Shown in pieces: positions 44,164 to 52,925 of a DNA stretch of 64,000 bases. Source of the DNA: Candidatus Obscuribacterales bacterium. Lineage in GTDB: Bacteria; Cyanobacteriota; Vampirovibrionia; Obscuribacterales; Obscuribacteraceae. The position numbers were made by a program, and so were the translations under genes. The DNA is taken from assembly GCA_020050835.1 (NCBI GenBank), contig JAGVKB010000120.1, positions 1 to 64,000 on the forward strand. The letters are read 5' to 3'. A model generated the notes under the pieces. That model made no database searches. It was not told the DNA's origin and saw only the letters and a list, made by a program, of their open reading frames with translations. The number at the start of each line of letters is the position of its first letter. Within the stretch, counting starts at the first letter, position 1.

Positions 44164-44670
44164 ATGAGTCAACTTATAGTGATCGGCTACGACGACCAAC
44201 ACAAAGCCGAAGAGGTCCGTTTGACATTGCTTAAAATGCAGAAGGAATACCTGATCGATCTAGAAGACGCGGTAGTAGCAGTCAAGAAGCCGGACGGCAA
44301 GATCAAGCTCAACCAGGCGATCAATCTGCCACTAGTCGGCGCCACCGAAGGTAGTTTCTGGGGACTTCTAATCGGTTGTTTGTTCCTGAGCCCGGTATTC
44401 GGAGTAGCTGTTGGAGCCACTTCCGGAGCACTTGCTGGCGTGCTGTCTGATGTAGGCATCAATGACAAGTTCATGAAAGAGTTGTCCACAACTTTGAAAC
44501 CTGGGTCATCAGCATTGTTTGTGCTTGCGCGCAGCATGACGCCGGACAAAGCGCTCGAAGAACTCAAGGGCACAGGCGGAACAATTCTGAAAACATCGCT
44601 CACGCACGAAGATGAAGCCAAGCTTCAAGCTGCGCTTAACGAAGCCAAGCTGGCAGCAACGGCAGTCTAA
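44164..44670 (+). CDS. DUF1269 family protein
   Basis: 168 residues, ribosome site AGGAG 6 bp before the ATG. Opens MSQLIVIGYDDQHKAEEVRLTL, then KEYLIDLEDAVV, as in DUF1269. A Gly-rich membrane-inserting hairpin (GSFWGLLIGCLFLSPVFGVAVGATSGALAG, residues about 62-92) and a C-terminal soluble domain (KPGSSALFVL...) complete the family pattern. Usually linked to stress or envelope functions, with no known reaction. Followed directly by a strong bidirectional terminator. Confidence 0.88.
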   Translation: MSQLIVIGYDDQHKAEEVRLTLLKMQKEYLIDLEDAVVAVKKPDGKIKLNQAINLPLVGATEGSFWGLLIGCLFLSPVFGVAVGATSGALAGVLSDVGINDKFMKELSTTLKPGSSALFVLARSMTPDKALEELKGTGGTILKTSLTHEDEAKLQAALNEAKLAATAV

Positions 44671-44686
44671 TTCACAGACTCAAGTC

Positions 44687-44730
44687 AAAAAAGCAATGAG
44701 AACCCAAGACTGGGTTCTCATTGCTTTTTT
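44687..44730. terminator. Bidirectional intrinsic terminator
   Basis: A6, stem GCAATGAGAACCCA, loop AGAC, TGGGTTCTCATTGC, T6. The 14-bp perfect stem is flanked by A and T runs, so it works for both the DUF1269 gene (ends 44670) and the convergent HPt gene (ends 44754). Confidence 0.95.
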
Positions 44731-44753
44731 GAGCAAGTTTGGCTCACCCCATG

Positions 44754-45179
44754 TTACTTCTCATCTGTCTCGAAGTTCATAGCGGTACTTAACTCAAGTT
44801 GATCCGCCTCTCGACAGTTTTGGTCGCCCGCGCAGGGTTCGGATGCACTCAAGTCATCTGCAGACAATGTCTTAGAAAGTTCCGAAATCAATTGCTTGAA
44901 CTTTCCCAAACTCCGGTCGGTAGGACAACGTGCTTCGTCAATCAGCTTCTGCGATACCGCCTCACCATCCTGCCCTAAGGTGGAAATTTCGGGAACGCCG
45001 AAAGTCCTGCCGGCGCCAGACAGGAAATGGAAATGGTGCTGCATTCGAGAGACACTCCGTTTGTCGCCGCTTCCACTTTGATAGTCAGAGACAATCGATG
45101 TGAGTTCGCCAAGAGCCGCTCGCACTCGAGTGAGAAACTTACTTCGCATCGCTTGCAGAAGTATTTGCAAAGATTCCAT
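44754..45179 (-). CDS. Histidine phosphotransfer (HPt) domain protein
   Basis: 141 residues from ATG 45179. The frame runs open to 45599, but that part is antisense to the response regulator and is not real. The core FLTRVRAALGELTSIV followed by MQHHFHFLSGAGRTFGVPEISTLGQ matches the HPt signature H-x-L-[KSA]-G-[SA]-x3-[FL]-G, placing the phospho-accepting His at H51. Residues 90-141 are a polar tail. It would pass phosphate between a kinase and a receiver in a phosphorelay. Divergently placed from the OmpR-type regulator, 163 bp apart. The exact start is uncertain (TTG 45230 also possible). Confidence 0.65.
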   Translation of the reverse strand: MESLQILLQAMRSKFLTRVRAALGELTSIVSDYQSGSGDKRSVSRMQHHFHFLSGAGRTFGVPEISTLGQDGEAVSQKLIDEARCPTDRSLGKFKQLISELSKTLSADDLSASEPCAGDQNCREADQLELSTAMNFETDEK

Positions 45180-45342
45180 TGCTTGCCCTGTCGAACTCAA
45201 AGGTACAACGAGTTTATGTACCCACCGCAAGAGGCTTTCAAACCTCCGGAGTAACCGATTAGCGAAGTTGGCATCAATAAATGCCAGTAGATTGGGTACA
45301 TAACACAGTAAAGTCTTAATGGATCCCTGGCACTGATGCGCT

Positions 45343-46023
45343 ATGGCAAAAATACTGGTTGTTGAAGACGAAGACGTTTTTGCCGAACTGATTGCCAATC
45401 TCCTGCGAAAGGAGCAGCACGCAGTAGACGTTGCACGGGACGGTGACGCAGCGCTCGTACTTTTGAAGCTGAATTCGTACGAACTGCTAATACTTGACTG
45501 GAACATTCCCGGGCCCTCTGGGCTGGAAGTCTTAAAAACGTTCAGGGGAAAAGGTGGTAATACACCAGCGCTAATGCTTACTAGCAAGTCTGAGATCAAC
45601 GATAAAGAGACCGGATTCGCAGCCGGCAGCGACGACTACCTAACTAAGCCGTTCAATGTTCGTGAGCTAACTGCAAGAGTCAAGGCGCTCCTCCGTCGCA
45701 GTAGCAATCTGATCCCATCAGTGCTGCAGTTCGGAGCGCTCAAGATGAACCTGGATAGTTACTCAGTCGTAGTAAACGACACAACCGTTCACCTGCAGCC
45801 GCGAGAGTTTGCCCTGCTCGAGTTTCTGATAAAACACCCGAACCAGGTTTTCAGCGCCGAAGCGCTCATCTCGCGGGTCTGGTCTTACGAGCGAGACATT
45901 TCGGCTGAAAGCGTAAGAACATTTATTATGCGCCTGCGAAAAAAGGTCGAGAAGAGCGACTCCGGTATTCGCCTAAGGACGTTACACAAGCTGGGCTACA
46001 AGCTCGAGGCAGCCCAAGATTGA
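45343..46023 (+). CDS. OmpR/PhoB-family response regulator
   Basis: 226 residues. Receiver domain 1-115 with acidic pocket VVEDED, phospho-acceptor D52 in LLILDWNIPG and lysine in DDYLTKPFN. Winged-helix DNA-binding domain 130-222 with VHLQPREFALLEFLIKHPNQVFS, RVWSYERDISAESVRTFIMRLRKKV and LRTLHKLGYKLE. Family members bind head-to-tail half-sites with 11-bp spacing and contact sigma70 when bound at -35. Four such sites are found just to the right, before surface genes, and this is the obvious candidate to bind them. Weak ribosome site. Its stop lies 23 bp from the convergent kinase end. Confidence 0.95.
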   Translation: MAKILVVEDEDVFAELIANLLRKEQHAVDVARDGDAALVLLKLNSYELLILDWNIPGPSGLEVLKTFRGKGGNTPALMLTSKSEINDKETGFAAGSDDYLTKPFNVRELTARVKALLRRSSNLIPSVLQFGALKMNLDSYSVVVNDTTVHLQPREFALLEFLIKHPNQVFSAEALISRVWSYERDISAESVRTFIMRLRKKVEKSDSGIRLRTLHKLGYKLEAAQD

Positions 46024-46045
46024 CGGCGGAAGCGACAAGTGTCAG

Positions 46046-47956
46046 TCATTTGACGAAATCTTTGCCCTCTTTCCTCAATTCCAATAAAATCGGATCATCA
46101 GGCAGGCAGGTGGATAAAGCCAGGACAAGCGCCTTCTGTTTGGCGGCACGAAACTGCCGTGAATTTCCCAGCCTTTGCTCGATCTTGGCTTTCAGCAACA
46201 AAGGCGGCAACAATTGAGCGGAATCCGCCCCGAGCAATGGAGCAAGCCTGGCAATAGTGCTATTTGTCAAAGTTGCAGCCCTGTCTAGCTGACCCTGTTG
46301 CAAGAAAGCCTCGACCAATAGCAATTCTGTCTGGGCGGCAAGCACACTGTTGGCGCCGACAGACTTTACCTGTAGTTTAAGCGCTTCGCTAAGCAGCTGT
46401 TCGGCCATCTTGTACTTCTGGTGCCGGCTGGCCCACTCGCTCAACGCCATAAGTTCACGTGCTACTTGAAGGCTACCTTGCGTGTTGTTCTGCGCAAACG
46501 CTGTCAGCGCATCACGCTTCAATGAGGACATCTTGCTCAGAGCTTGCTCTTCATCTAATTCCAGCGCAAGTCTGCGCTGCTTTCGCAGTGATGACAGCTG
46601 ACTCTTCACTGTAGCCGCTTCCGTATCCTTCCCCTGAGCCTTCTTTGTCTTGCAAAGGTAATCAAGACTCTCCATCACAGCAATAGTGCTGCCATCCCTT
46701 TCAGCTACCGGCACTGCCTCAAGGAAATACCGCTCAGCTTCCTCATAGTTTCCACTCAGTAAGGACCTTCTGCCTTTATCATCCAATCGAGCCCATTCGG
46801 TCAACCCTCGGGGTACTTGACTCACCTGGTCGTATTGAAATTTCAGCTCGTTGAGCACCAGCAGCCCCGTTACGACCAATAGGACTGAAGCACAGGCGAC
46901 ACCAAAAATGGGATTAGCCAGGACTCGACTCCGACGCATGAGCCAGCGACGAAGCGTAAGCCAGCTGCCCTGCCATCGCCGCTTGCCTGGCTGAGCAAGC
47001 GCTTCATGCAAAGCTTCGCCCAACTCCGCCATGCTCTGGAATCTGTCCCGAGGCTGCTTCTCCAGACACTTCAGAATCACCGACTCGATTGGCGAAGAAA
47101 GCTCGACGATCAACTTGCCCGCCTCGAAAGGGTCCGGATGATCAGCCAGATGCTTCATCAGTGTATCGAACGTACTCTCGCCGACCAGCGGTGGGTGACC
47201 AGCAATCGCCTCATACATTACACAACCGAAAGAGTAGATATCGCTGCGTGCATCGAGTTGTCCCCCGCTAATGTGCTCGGGACTCATATAAAACGGACTC
47301 CCAAACAACTCACCGGTACGAGTCAGGGTTTCAACCTTGTTGCCCTCCTGTGGCAACAGGCGCGCGATGCCAAAATCCACGATCTTGGCGGTCTGCTGTC
47401 CGACTTCATTTCTGACTACCATGATATTGCTCGGTTTCAAATCGCGATGGACGATGCCACGACGATGAACATGACTGAGAGCGTCGCAGCACTGCAAGAA
47501 GATTGTCGCGCATAACTCCTTTGTTAAGTTCCTAGCCTCGATCAGGTCTGCCAGGCTTTGTCCATCCAGATAGTCAAGCACGATGAAAGGACGTCCACTC
47601 TTATCTGCTCCGAAGTCGTAGATCGTGACAATATTGGGATGGCCAAGACTGCTTGACGCCATCGCTTCCTGCTGAAAACGTTTCAAACTTATCTCATCGC
47701 ATTCTTGCTCCTTCAACATCTTCAGAGCAACAGTTCTGTTCAAAAATAGGTGGCGAGCCTTGTAGACAATGCTCATGCCACCGCGACCGAGGACCGAGAT
47801 TATCTTGAACCGCTCTCCAAGCACGGTTCCAATCAGCGGGTCAACGCTTGCCAGAACAGCTCCATCCTTCGGGCATACGATTTCGCCCGATGAAACTTCT
47901 AGCCCGCATTCAACGCAACGCCTGACGTCCAGCTCTTCCGACATGTCTGCCGCCAT
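46046..47956 (-). CDS. Membrane Ser/Thr protein kinase with N-terminal zinc ribbon
   Basis: 636 residues. A short zinc-ribbon-like start (CVECGLEVSSGEIVCPKDG, residues 14-32) precedes a Hanks-type kinase domain (about 50-315): glycine loop GRGGMSIVY, K79 in VALKML, HRDLKPSN (catalytic D172), DFG 194-196 and SPEH. A transmembrane helix (about 345-368, ACASVLLVVTGLLVL) is followed by a 260-residue extracytoplasmic region of TPR-like helices (LDDKGRRSLLSGNYEEAERYF). All catalytic residues are intact. It probably senses an envelope state and phosphorylates cytoplasmic targets. Convergent with the response regulator and divergent from the histidine kinase, so possible cross-talk. Confidence 0.94.
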   Translation of the reverse strand: MAADMSEELDVRRCVECGLEVSSGEIVCPKDGAVLASVDPLIGTVLGERFKIISVLGRGGMSIVYKARHLFLNRTVALKMLKEQECDEISLKRFQQEAMASSSLGHPNIVTIYDFGADKSGRPFIVLDYLDGQSLADLIEARNLTKELCATIFLQCCDALSHVHRRGIVHRDLKPSNIMVVRNEVGQQTAKIVDFGIARLLPQEGNKVETLTRTGELFGSPFYMSPEHISGGQLDARSDIYSFGCVMYEAIAGHPPLVGESTFDTLMKHLADHPDPFEAGKLIVELSSPIESVILKCLEKQPRDRFQSMAELGEALHEALAQPGKRRWQGSWLTLRRWLMRRSRVLANPIFGVACASVLLVVTGLLVLNELKFQYDQVSQVPRGLTEWARLDDKGRRSLLSGNYEEAERYFLEAVPVAERDGSTIAVMESLDYLCKTKKAQGKDTEAATVKSQLSSLRKQRRLALELDEEQALSKMSSLKRDALTAFAQNNTQGSLQVARELMALSEWASRHQKYKMAEQLLSEALKLQVKSVGANSVLAAQTELLLVEAFLQQGQLDRAATLTNSTIARLAPLLGADSAQLLPPLLLKAKIEQRLGNSRQFRAAKQKALVLALSTCLPDDPILLELRKEGKDFVK

Positions 47957-48132
47957 TCAACCACCAATGAGACCGTCATCTCTTCTAACAAGCTTATACC
48001 AAGCGCATACAACCAAACCAACCAGCGCGCCGGCGCATCAAGTCAGGTTGTTGGCATCACAGCAAGTGGTACATAGAAATCGAAGGCGGCGCACATCGCC
48101 AGATATCAAGCGTCCAATCAATCGGAAAGCTC

Positions 48133-50346
48133 TTGAGACCACCTATGAGATTGAATCTTAAACTGACGCACTGGGGATTCGTTCTTGTCGGCGTACCGGT
48201 GCTGGTGGAGCTGGTCTTGCTAGCGTTGCTCTCCGTTCAACTCCAACAATCTTTCCAGGAGCGTCGCGCCGAAATTCGCTCGAAGTCGATCATTGCACAT
48301 GTCGGTGATCTGATCGAGCTGTTTCACGATATGTCCACCGGTCCGGCCGGATTTGGTCTAACCGGAGGAAAGCAATTCTCAGAGCGATACGAAGAGTCTG
48401 CCAGACAGGTACCGGAGAAGTTCGAGGCGATCGAAGGGCTGCTGGACGACAAACCCGCTGAGCTCAAGCAGCTCAACGAGGGCCGATTGATAGCGGATAA
48501 CATGATGAAACTTCTGTCCGACTTAGCCGACCTGATGCGGAAGGAAGATAGAGCGGAGCTGCTCTATCGAATCGAGACCGATGGTCCTGAGCTCAGACTG
48601 CAATACGACCAGCTGGCTGCCAAGATGGAAAGCATTATCTACCAAGAACGGAAGGTTGAACTAGCCAGTCCCGAAGCCCAATCAAAATCGAGGGAGCGAA
48701 TTGTACAGCTTCTCATTGTCGGCGCCATTGGCAATATTATCCTGGCTCTCGCTTTGACAAATTCATTCGGCAAGGCCATAGTCAAACGGCTGGCGATCGT
48801 ACAGGAAAACTGCCGGAGGCTAGTGACACTGGAAGCACCGGCCGTCATTTTAACCGGGAAGGACGAAATTGCTGAATTGGACCGGGCACTGCATCGAGTG
48901 GCCGAGGAGCTAAGCGAGCTCAGAGAACGAGAGCGAGCAATACTAGAAAGTACACTTGACGTTGTTTGCTCGATAGACTCAACTGGACGCTTTTTGCGGG
49001 TCGGGCCATCCTGCCAGAAGCTCTGGGGATATAGCTCAGAAGAGCTGATCGGAAGACGGCTCACTGACTTTATCGCGGAGGACAGCAAAGCTGAGGCACA
49101 CTCGCTGGTTGCCAACGCAGTTGAGCGTTCTTCCCGATGTACATTCGAGACGTCCATTCGCAAGCGAGATGGACAGATAAGCATTGTTTACTGGTACATC
49201 TCCTGGTCCAAACTCGACAACTCTCTTTTCTGTGTAGCTCAGGACATAACCGGCAGAAAACAATATGAAAAGGCGCTTGAAGCGAGCGAGTCATACATCC
49301 GTAGCATTATTGACAGACTACCTGTCGGGGTAGTCATCTGCGATCGCAGCGGACAGATCGAGTCTCTCAATACCAAGAGCTCGCAAATGCTGCAGTGGTC
49401 ACAAGCAGATTTAGCTGGAAAAAGTTTCACAGACATCCTGGAGAGTTCGCTTTTCCCTACGCTTGCTGATTTTCTGCAAACGCTAAACCAGAAAGAGATC
49501 GGTGGCATCAGCGAGTGGCGGATAAAGCGCAAGGCAGGACCACCCATTACGATCGAACTTACAAGAGAACTGTTCGAAACAGCCACTGGCACGAAACATT
49601 TGTTGGTTCTGCAAGACATCTCAGAGCGAGAAAATATCGAACGACTAAAAAAAGAGTTTGTCGCTATGGTCAGCCACGAGTTGCGCACGCCGTTGACTTC
49701 CATCAGAGGAACACTCGGTCTGGCAACAGCCGGCGCGTTCGGACACCTCAACGAGAATGCTGAAAATGCCTTTCGCACGGCGGAACGCAATGCGGTTCGT
49801 CTCACCAGCCTGGTCAACGATCTGCTCGACCTGCAAAAGCTTGAAAGTGGAAAGGTGGATATGGAGCTTCGTGAAATTGCCGTATGTTCTGCCGTGGAAA
49901 GAGCATTGGATTCAGTGAAGGGATTTGCCGAGAAGTTTGAGGTTGAGATCGCCCTGGACCTGGACGATCTATTGGTACGGGCTGACGAAGACCGATTGAT
50001 CCAAGTTTTGGTCAACCTTCTTTCGAATGCCGCCAAATTCTCACCGAAGGGCTCGACAATCACACTGAGCGTGCGCGAGGTCGGCGATACAGTCTTGTTT
50101 AGCATCACCGACCAGGGGCGAGGCATACCGGCTGAATACAAAGATGTGATTTTCGAGCGATTTCAGCAAGTAGACCGCAAACAAGACCGGCAGAAAGGTG
50201 GAACCGGTCTCGGGCTAGCTATCTGCCGAGCGATCGTAGAGCAACATGGCGGAATCATTGGCTTTGACAGCGAAGAGGGCAAAGGCAGCACCTTCTGGTT
50301 CAAGCTACCGCTGGAACGCCCTGAAGCACCACTGACCGCAGCATAG
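48133..50346 (+). CDS. PAS-domain sensor histidine kinase
   Basis: 737 residues from TTG 48133; ATG 48145 is the alternative. One membrane helix (13-33), a periplasmic helical region like CHASE3 (about 40-190, with FHDMSTGPAGFGLTGG), a second helix (about 195-215), a HAMP-like stretch, two PAS domains (about 272-385 and 390-500), HisKA with phospho-acceptor in MVSHELRTPLTSI, and HATPase with NLLSNAAKFSPKG, DQGRGIP and GGTGLGLAI. No receiver domain. Cytosolic autokinase feeding an OmpR-type regulator or the HPt protein nearby. It is the nearest kinase partner for the regulator at 45343, though not in one operon with it. Confidence 0.95.
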   Translation: MRPPMRLNLKLTHWGFVLVGVPVLVELVLLALLSVQLQQSFQERRAEIRSKSIIAHVGDLIELFHDMSTGPAGFGLTGGKQFSERYEESARQVPEKFEAIEGLLDDKPAELKQLNEGRLIADNMMKLLSDLADLMRKEDRAELLYRIETDGPELRLQYDQLAAKMESIIYQERKVELASPEAQSKSRERIVQLLIVGAIGNIILALALTNSFGKAIVKRLAIVQENCRRLVTLEAPAVILTGKDEIAELDRALHRVAEELSELRERERAILESTLDVVCSIDSTGRFLRVGPSCQKLWGYSSEELIGRRLTDFIAEDSKAEAHSLVANAVERSSRCTFETSIRKRDGQISIVYWYISWSKLDNSLFCVAQDITGRKQYEKALEASESYIRSIIDRLPVGVVICDRSGQIESLNTKSSQMLQWSQADLAGKSFTDILESSLFPTLADFLQTLNQKEIGGISEWRIKRKAGPPITIELTRELFETATGTKHLLVLQDISERENIERLKKEFVAMVSHELRTPLTSIRGTLGLATAGAFGHLNENAENAFRTAERNAVRLTSLVNDLLDLQKLESGKVDMELREIAVCSAVERALDSVKGFAEKFEVEIALDLDDLLVRADEDRLIQVLVNLLSNAAKFSPKGSTITLSVREVGDTVLFSITDQGRGIPAEYKDVIFERFQQVDRKQDRQKGGTGLGLAICRAIVEQHGGIIGFDSEEGKGSTFWFKLPLERPEAPLTAA

Positions 50347-50488
50347 TCCATAGCGCTAGAACTTAGCACTACACAGACAGTGTGCTCGCAGCGGGCGCAT
50401 CGCAGGCGCCGCCCCATCCGAAATCACTTATAAGTATGCGGTCAAAAAGTTGAAGACCGGCGAAAGTGGCGGAGGCGATCACTCATAT

Positions 50489-50521
50489 GGCTACAACTTG
50501 GTTGCAACTTTGCACTAGTTT
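50489..50521 (+). promoter_or_regulatory. PHO-box-like direct repeat plus -10, site 1 (before TadE-like gene)
   Basis: GGCTACAACTT (50489-50499) then GGTTGCAACTT (50500-50510), exact 11-bp period. Five bases later TAGTTT (50516-50521) fits a -10. No -35 hexamer; the second half-site lies over that position. The predicted transcription start near 50528 leaves a 62-base leader to ATG 50590. Confidence 0.75.
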
Positions 50522-50589
50522 AGGAACTGTGAACTGATGATTTCAAATAATCCAGACTAATGACCATCAACGACTTAGAGGACGGATCC

Positions 50590-51168
50590 ATGCTGAAAAG
50601 CTCTAGAAAAAACAACGGCACATCTATGGCTGAATTGCCTCTGGTTCTCCTTATTCTTTTTGTGATTCTCGGATTTCCTCTGATAGACCTGGTGACCATT
50701 ACGCTTCAATGTACCTGGGTTCGAACAGTCGTAAGAAGAGCCGCCGAGGAATCAGCAAAGAAAGCGACCTTCGACGACGCAACTGATCCAAATAGCGCAC
50801 GTGCCACAGCAAAGAGAATCATCGAGAACAGTTTGGCTCCGATGAATATCAAAACTGAAACACCGGATGTAAAAATAGTCGTTCTCAAGGGCGCAAAAAC
50901 TACAAACAGTCCTGCAACCCGCAAGGATCATTCAGCAACTATCGGTACTTATCTGGCTGACCAACAGTATCACTGTTTCAATCCAGATGTTCATGTAAGT
51001 GAACTCGAAGTGTCGGTTAAAGCAAGCATTACTCCGTTTTTAGTCTTCAACAAATCGATGTTCGGCAAAGTACCCGGACTAACGGAACCCTTTGAGATCA
51101 GAGAGTCTGCTCGCGCCTTCTTCGAGCACCCGGAAAGTTTGTTCGAACACGAATCTCAAGCGGAATAG
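50590..51168 (+). CDS. TadE-like pilus-associated protein
   Basis: 192 residues from ATG 50590 (GAGG about 8 bp upstream); TTG/ATG at 50560 is less likely. A polar start, then one hydrophobic helix (AELPLVLLILFVILGFPLIDLV), where the conserved Glu before the helix (MAELP) is the typical TadE/prepilin-like mark. A helical spacer WVRTVVRRAAEESAKKAT and an extracytoplasmic domain of about 120 residues follow. TadE-type pseudopilins belong to Tad/Flp pili or to surface secretion. No Tad ATPase or secretin is in the window. The gene has a PHO-box-like site at 50489. Confidence 0.75.
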   Translation: MLKSSRKNNGTSMAELPLVLLILFVILGFPLIDLVTITLQCTWVRTVVRRAAEESAKKATFDDATDPNSARATAKRIIENSLAPMNIKTETPDVKIVVLKGAKTTNSPATRKDHSATIGTYLADQQYHCFNPDVHVSELEVSVKASITPFLVFNKSMFGKVPGLTEPFEIRESARAFFEHPESLFEHESQAE

Positions 51169-51439
51169 CTGGGGCGGGAAGCGGCACTCGCGCAGCGCAG
51201 TCACACCCTGGGACTACTGAAACTCGACTACCTGCAGGTAGTCGACCACAGGACGGCATGTAAAAACTGCGATATAAACTGCAAGCACCATTTTGAAATC
51301 TGGCCCAAAGAAAGGTATTTTATAGAAACAGAAGCGCTCGGAGCCTGGTACTCAATTTTCATTTACTTGCCAGTCGAATTACTCAGGCTATGAATCTGGT
51401 CAACCTAAATTTAGCCTGAGAACCTCAGGAGGCTCGAAA

Positions 51440-52060
51440 ATGGCATGGGCTAACGCCATCAGGAAATTTTGGACGGAGACATGCCTCGCGATCCGGCGCC
51501 GGTCCAATGCTCCAACCCTCGATGAGATCGGCTGTGCAATGAGAGCGCTCCAGGACGAGCTTGGACCACACACGACTGTGGAGTATCGCAACCCCAATTG
51601 CCGCTTGACAGTTCCCAGCGACTCAACAAACATTATTTTGCAGTACCGAAAATATCGGGGACGGTGGGATACCAACGCAACCTATCCGGACATCTCAAGC
51701 AGTTTTCAATGCTCATGCCGAACCTCCTCTACGTTCAGATTTCAGATCGGTCGTAACCATTCACATTGCAACGCGATGGAATCTGGAAAGGTAAAAACAG
51801 GATTTACAGAGCTCGACAGCAGCTTTCTGACAACTACTAACGACCTTGAACTACTAAGGCACGTACTCGCAGACGACAACCTGCGAAGTCAACTACGCAG
51901 GTTTGATCCGTTTTACTGTTATTGCATACCAAACGGTACGCATTGGTCCATGCTCATATACTGCGATGCCAAACAAGTGCTGAACACAGATGGACTTAAA
52001 ACTGTATATGAAATTACCCGCAAATTTTACGAAAGACTAAGCACGCTTTCTGTCTGGTAA
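51440..52060 (+). CDS. Unrecognised protein
   Basis: 206 residues with an AGGAGG-like ribosome site (CAGGAGGCTCGAAA) before the ATG. No signal peptide or membrane helix. The N-terminal half is Arg-rich with helices (IRKFWTETCLAIRRRSNAPTLDEIGCAMRALQDEL). The C-terminal half has Cys/Tyr pairs (FYCYCIPNGTHWSMLIYCD). Eight or so cysteines are unusual for a cytosolic protein of this size. I recognise no family. The PHO-box-like element found before its neighbours is not present here. Lies between two genes that do have it. Confidence 0.6.
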   Translation: MAWANAIRKFWTETCLAIRRRSNAPTLDEIGCAMRALQDELGPHTTVEYRNPNCRLTVPSDSTNIILQYRKYRGRWDTNATYPDISSSFQCSCRTSSTFRFQIGRNHSHCNAMESGKVKTGFTELDSSFLTTTNDLELLRHVLADDNLRSQLRRFDPFYCYCIPNGTHWSMLIYCDAKQVLNTDGLKTVYEITRKFYERLSTLSVW

Positions 52061-52144
52061 CCTATCTGCACAGCACGAGCTTGTCCGCAATGCTGCCCTC
52101 CAGACTCTAGTCCGTTGAGCTCGCCAAAGAACCTAGATCGTACT

Positions 52145-52200
52145 GCCACCATCACCGGCGGCCACTCGGAAGATTCCGATTGCCCGCCGGTGATGGTGGC
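52145..52200. terminator. Long perfect hairpin between convergent genes
   Basis: GCCACCATCACCGGCGG (52145-52161) pairs perfectly with CCGCCGGTGATGGTGGC (52184-52200), 17 bp, with a loop that can fold again (TCGGA/TCCGA). It lies between the converging ends at 52060 and 52309. No T run, so a Rho-independent terminator is uncertain; a transcript-stabilising or repeat-type hairpin is possible. Confidence 0.6.
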
Positions 52201-52308
52201 TCTTGCGTACCGAAACTGTTTATCATAAGAAACATCTGCCCTCGCCTAATTAGGAGCTGCACGCAACTTAACTCCGAGCACGACATCTCTGATTGAACGC
52301 AACTGACA

Positions 52309-52872
52309 CTAGTTGCCCATCGAAAAGGTTGCCACAAAGAAGATGACCAACGCCACCATTGCACAGATAACTGCGATCACACCAGCTGAGTTCTTCTTAC
52401 CAGCCAATTTACAACGGCAGGTCACAATGGTTCCATCCGCTCGCCGGTATAAAGTATCTGGTCTTCGTCCCTCACGAAACATGATCAATGCTTCGAGCTC
52501 TCGATGACTCAATGTTTTCGGGTCGTAGACAAAGTGATTGCACATTTCCGACCACCTGAGTCTCTCCAATCCCACCATGGAATTCCACGGAACCGAGCAG
52601 GCGGAATCCTTGAAAACACGCATCATCACACCACTTTCCCGCTGGGACGGTCTATTTGCCCCGACGATCGGAACGCGGCTCTGGCGCTCTGAATTCTCTA
52701 ATACCTTCTGCTCGACAGCCGAGCGCTGCTGCTCTAGAAGCTCGTATATATTCTCCCGGCGCAAAGGTTCGGACGTGTTCTGCGTCACCGATTCAAAACT
52801 TGAGTTTTGCCGGCCCTTCGCAATCCTTTCAAACAGCCCGACTCTATTGTTACAGAATTGATTTAACAGCAT
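52309..52872 (-). CDS. Tail-anchored protein, unknown function
   Basis: 187 residues from ATG 52872. The frame opens at 52920, but the predicted transcription start (about 52919) excludes that. A soluble Arg/Glu/Ser-rich region (many charged residues, CNHFVYDPKTLSHRELEALIMF around 110-130) is followed by a basic stretch and one C-terminal helix (GVIAVICAMVALVIFFVATF), so the bulk faces the cytoplasm. No family recognised. The gene is preceded by a PHO-box-like element identical in layout to those before the TadE-, TadG- and adhesin genes, so it likely belongs to the same programme. Confidence 0.65.
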   Translation of the reverse strand: MLLNQFCNNRVGLFERIAKGRQNSSFESVTQNTSEPLRRENIYELLEQQRSAVEQKVLENSERQSRVPIVGANRPSQRESGVMMRVFKDSACSVPWNSMVGLERLRWSEMCNHFVYDPKTLSHRELEALIMFREGRRPDTLYRRADGTIVTCRCKLAGKKNSAGVIAVICAMVALVIFFVATFSMGN

Positions 52873-52925
52873 GACGTAAAACCTCGTACAACTTGCATGA
52901 TTCAGTAGCACTGCCAACATTCTTT

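Noticed and set aside
45180-45599. N-terminal extension of the HPt open frame
   Set aside because: It is antisense to the receiver domain of the response regulator; Ser-rich nonsense composition. The HPt core begins after 45179.
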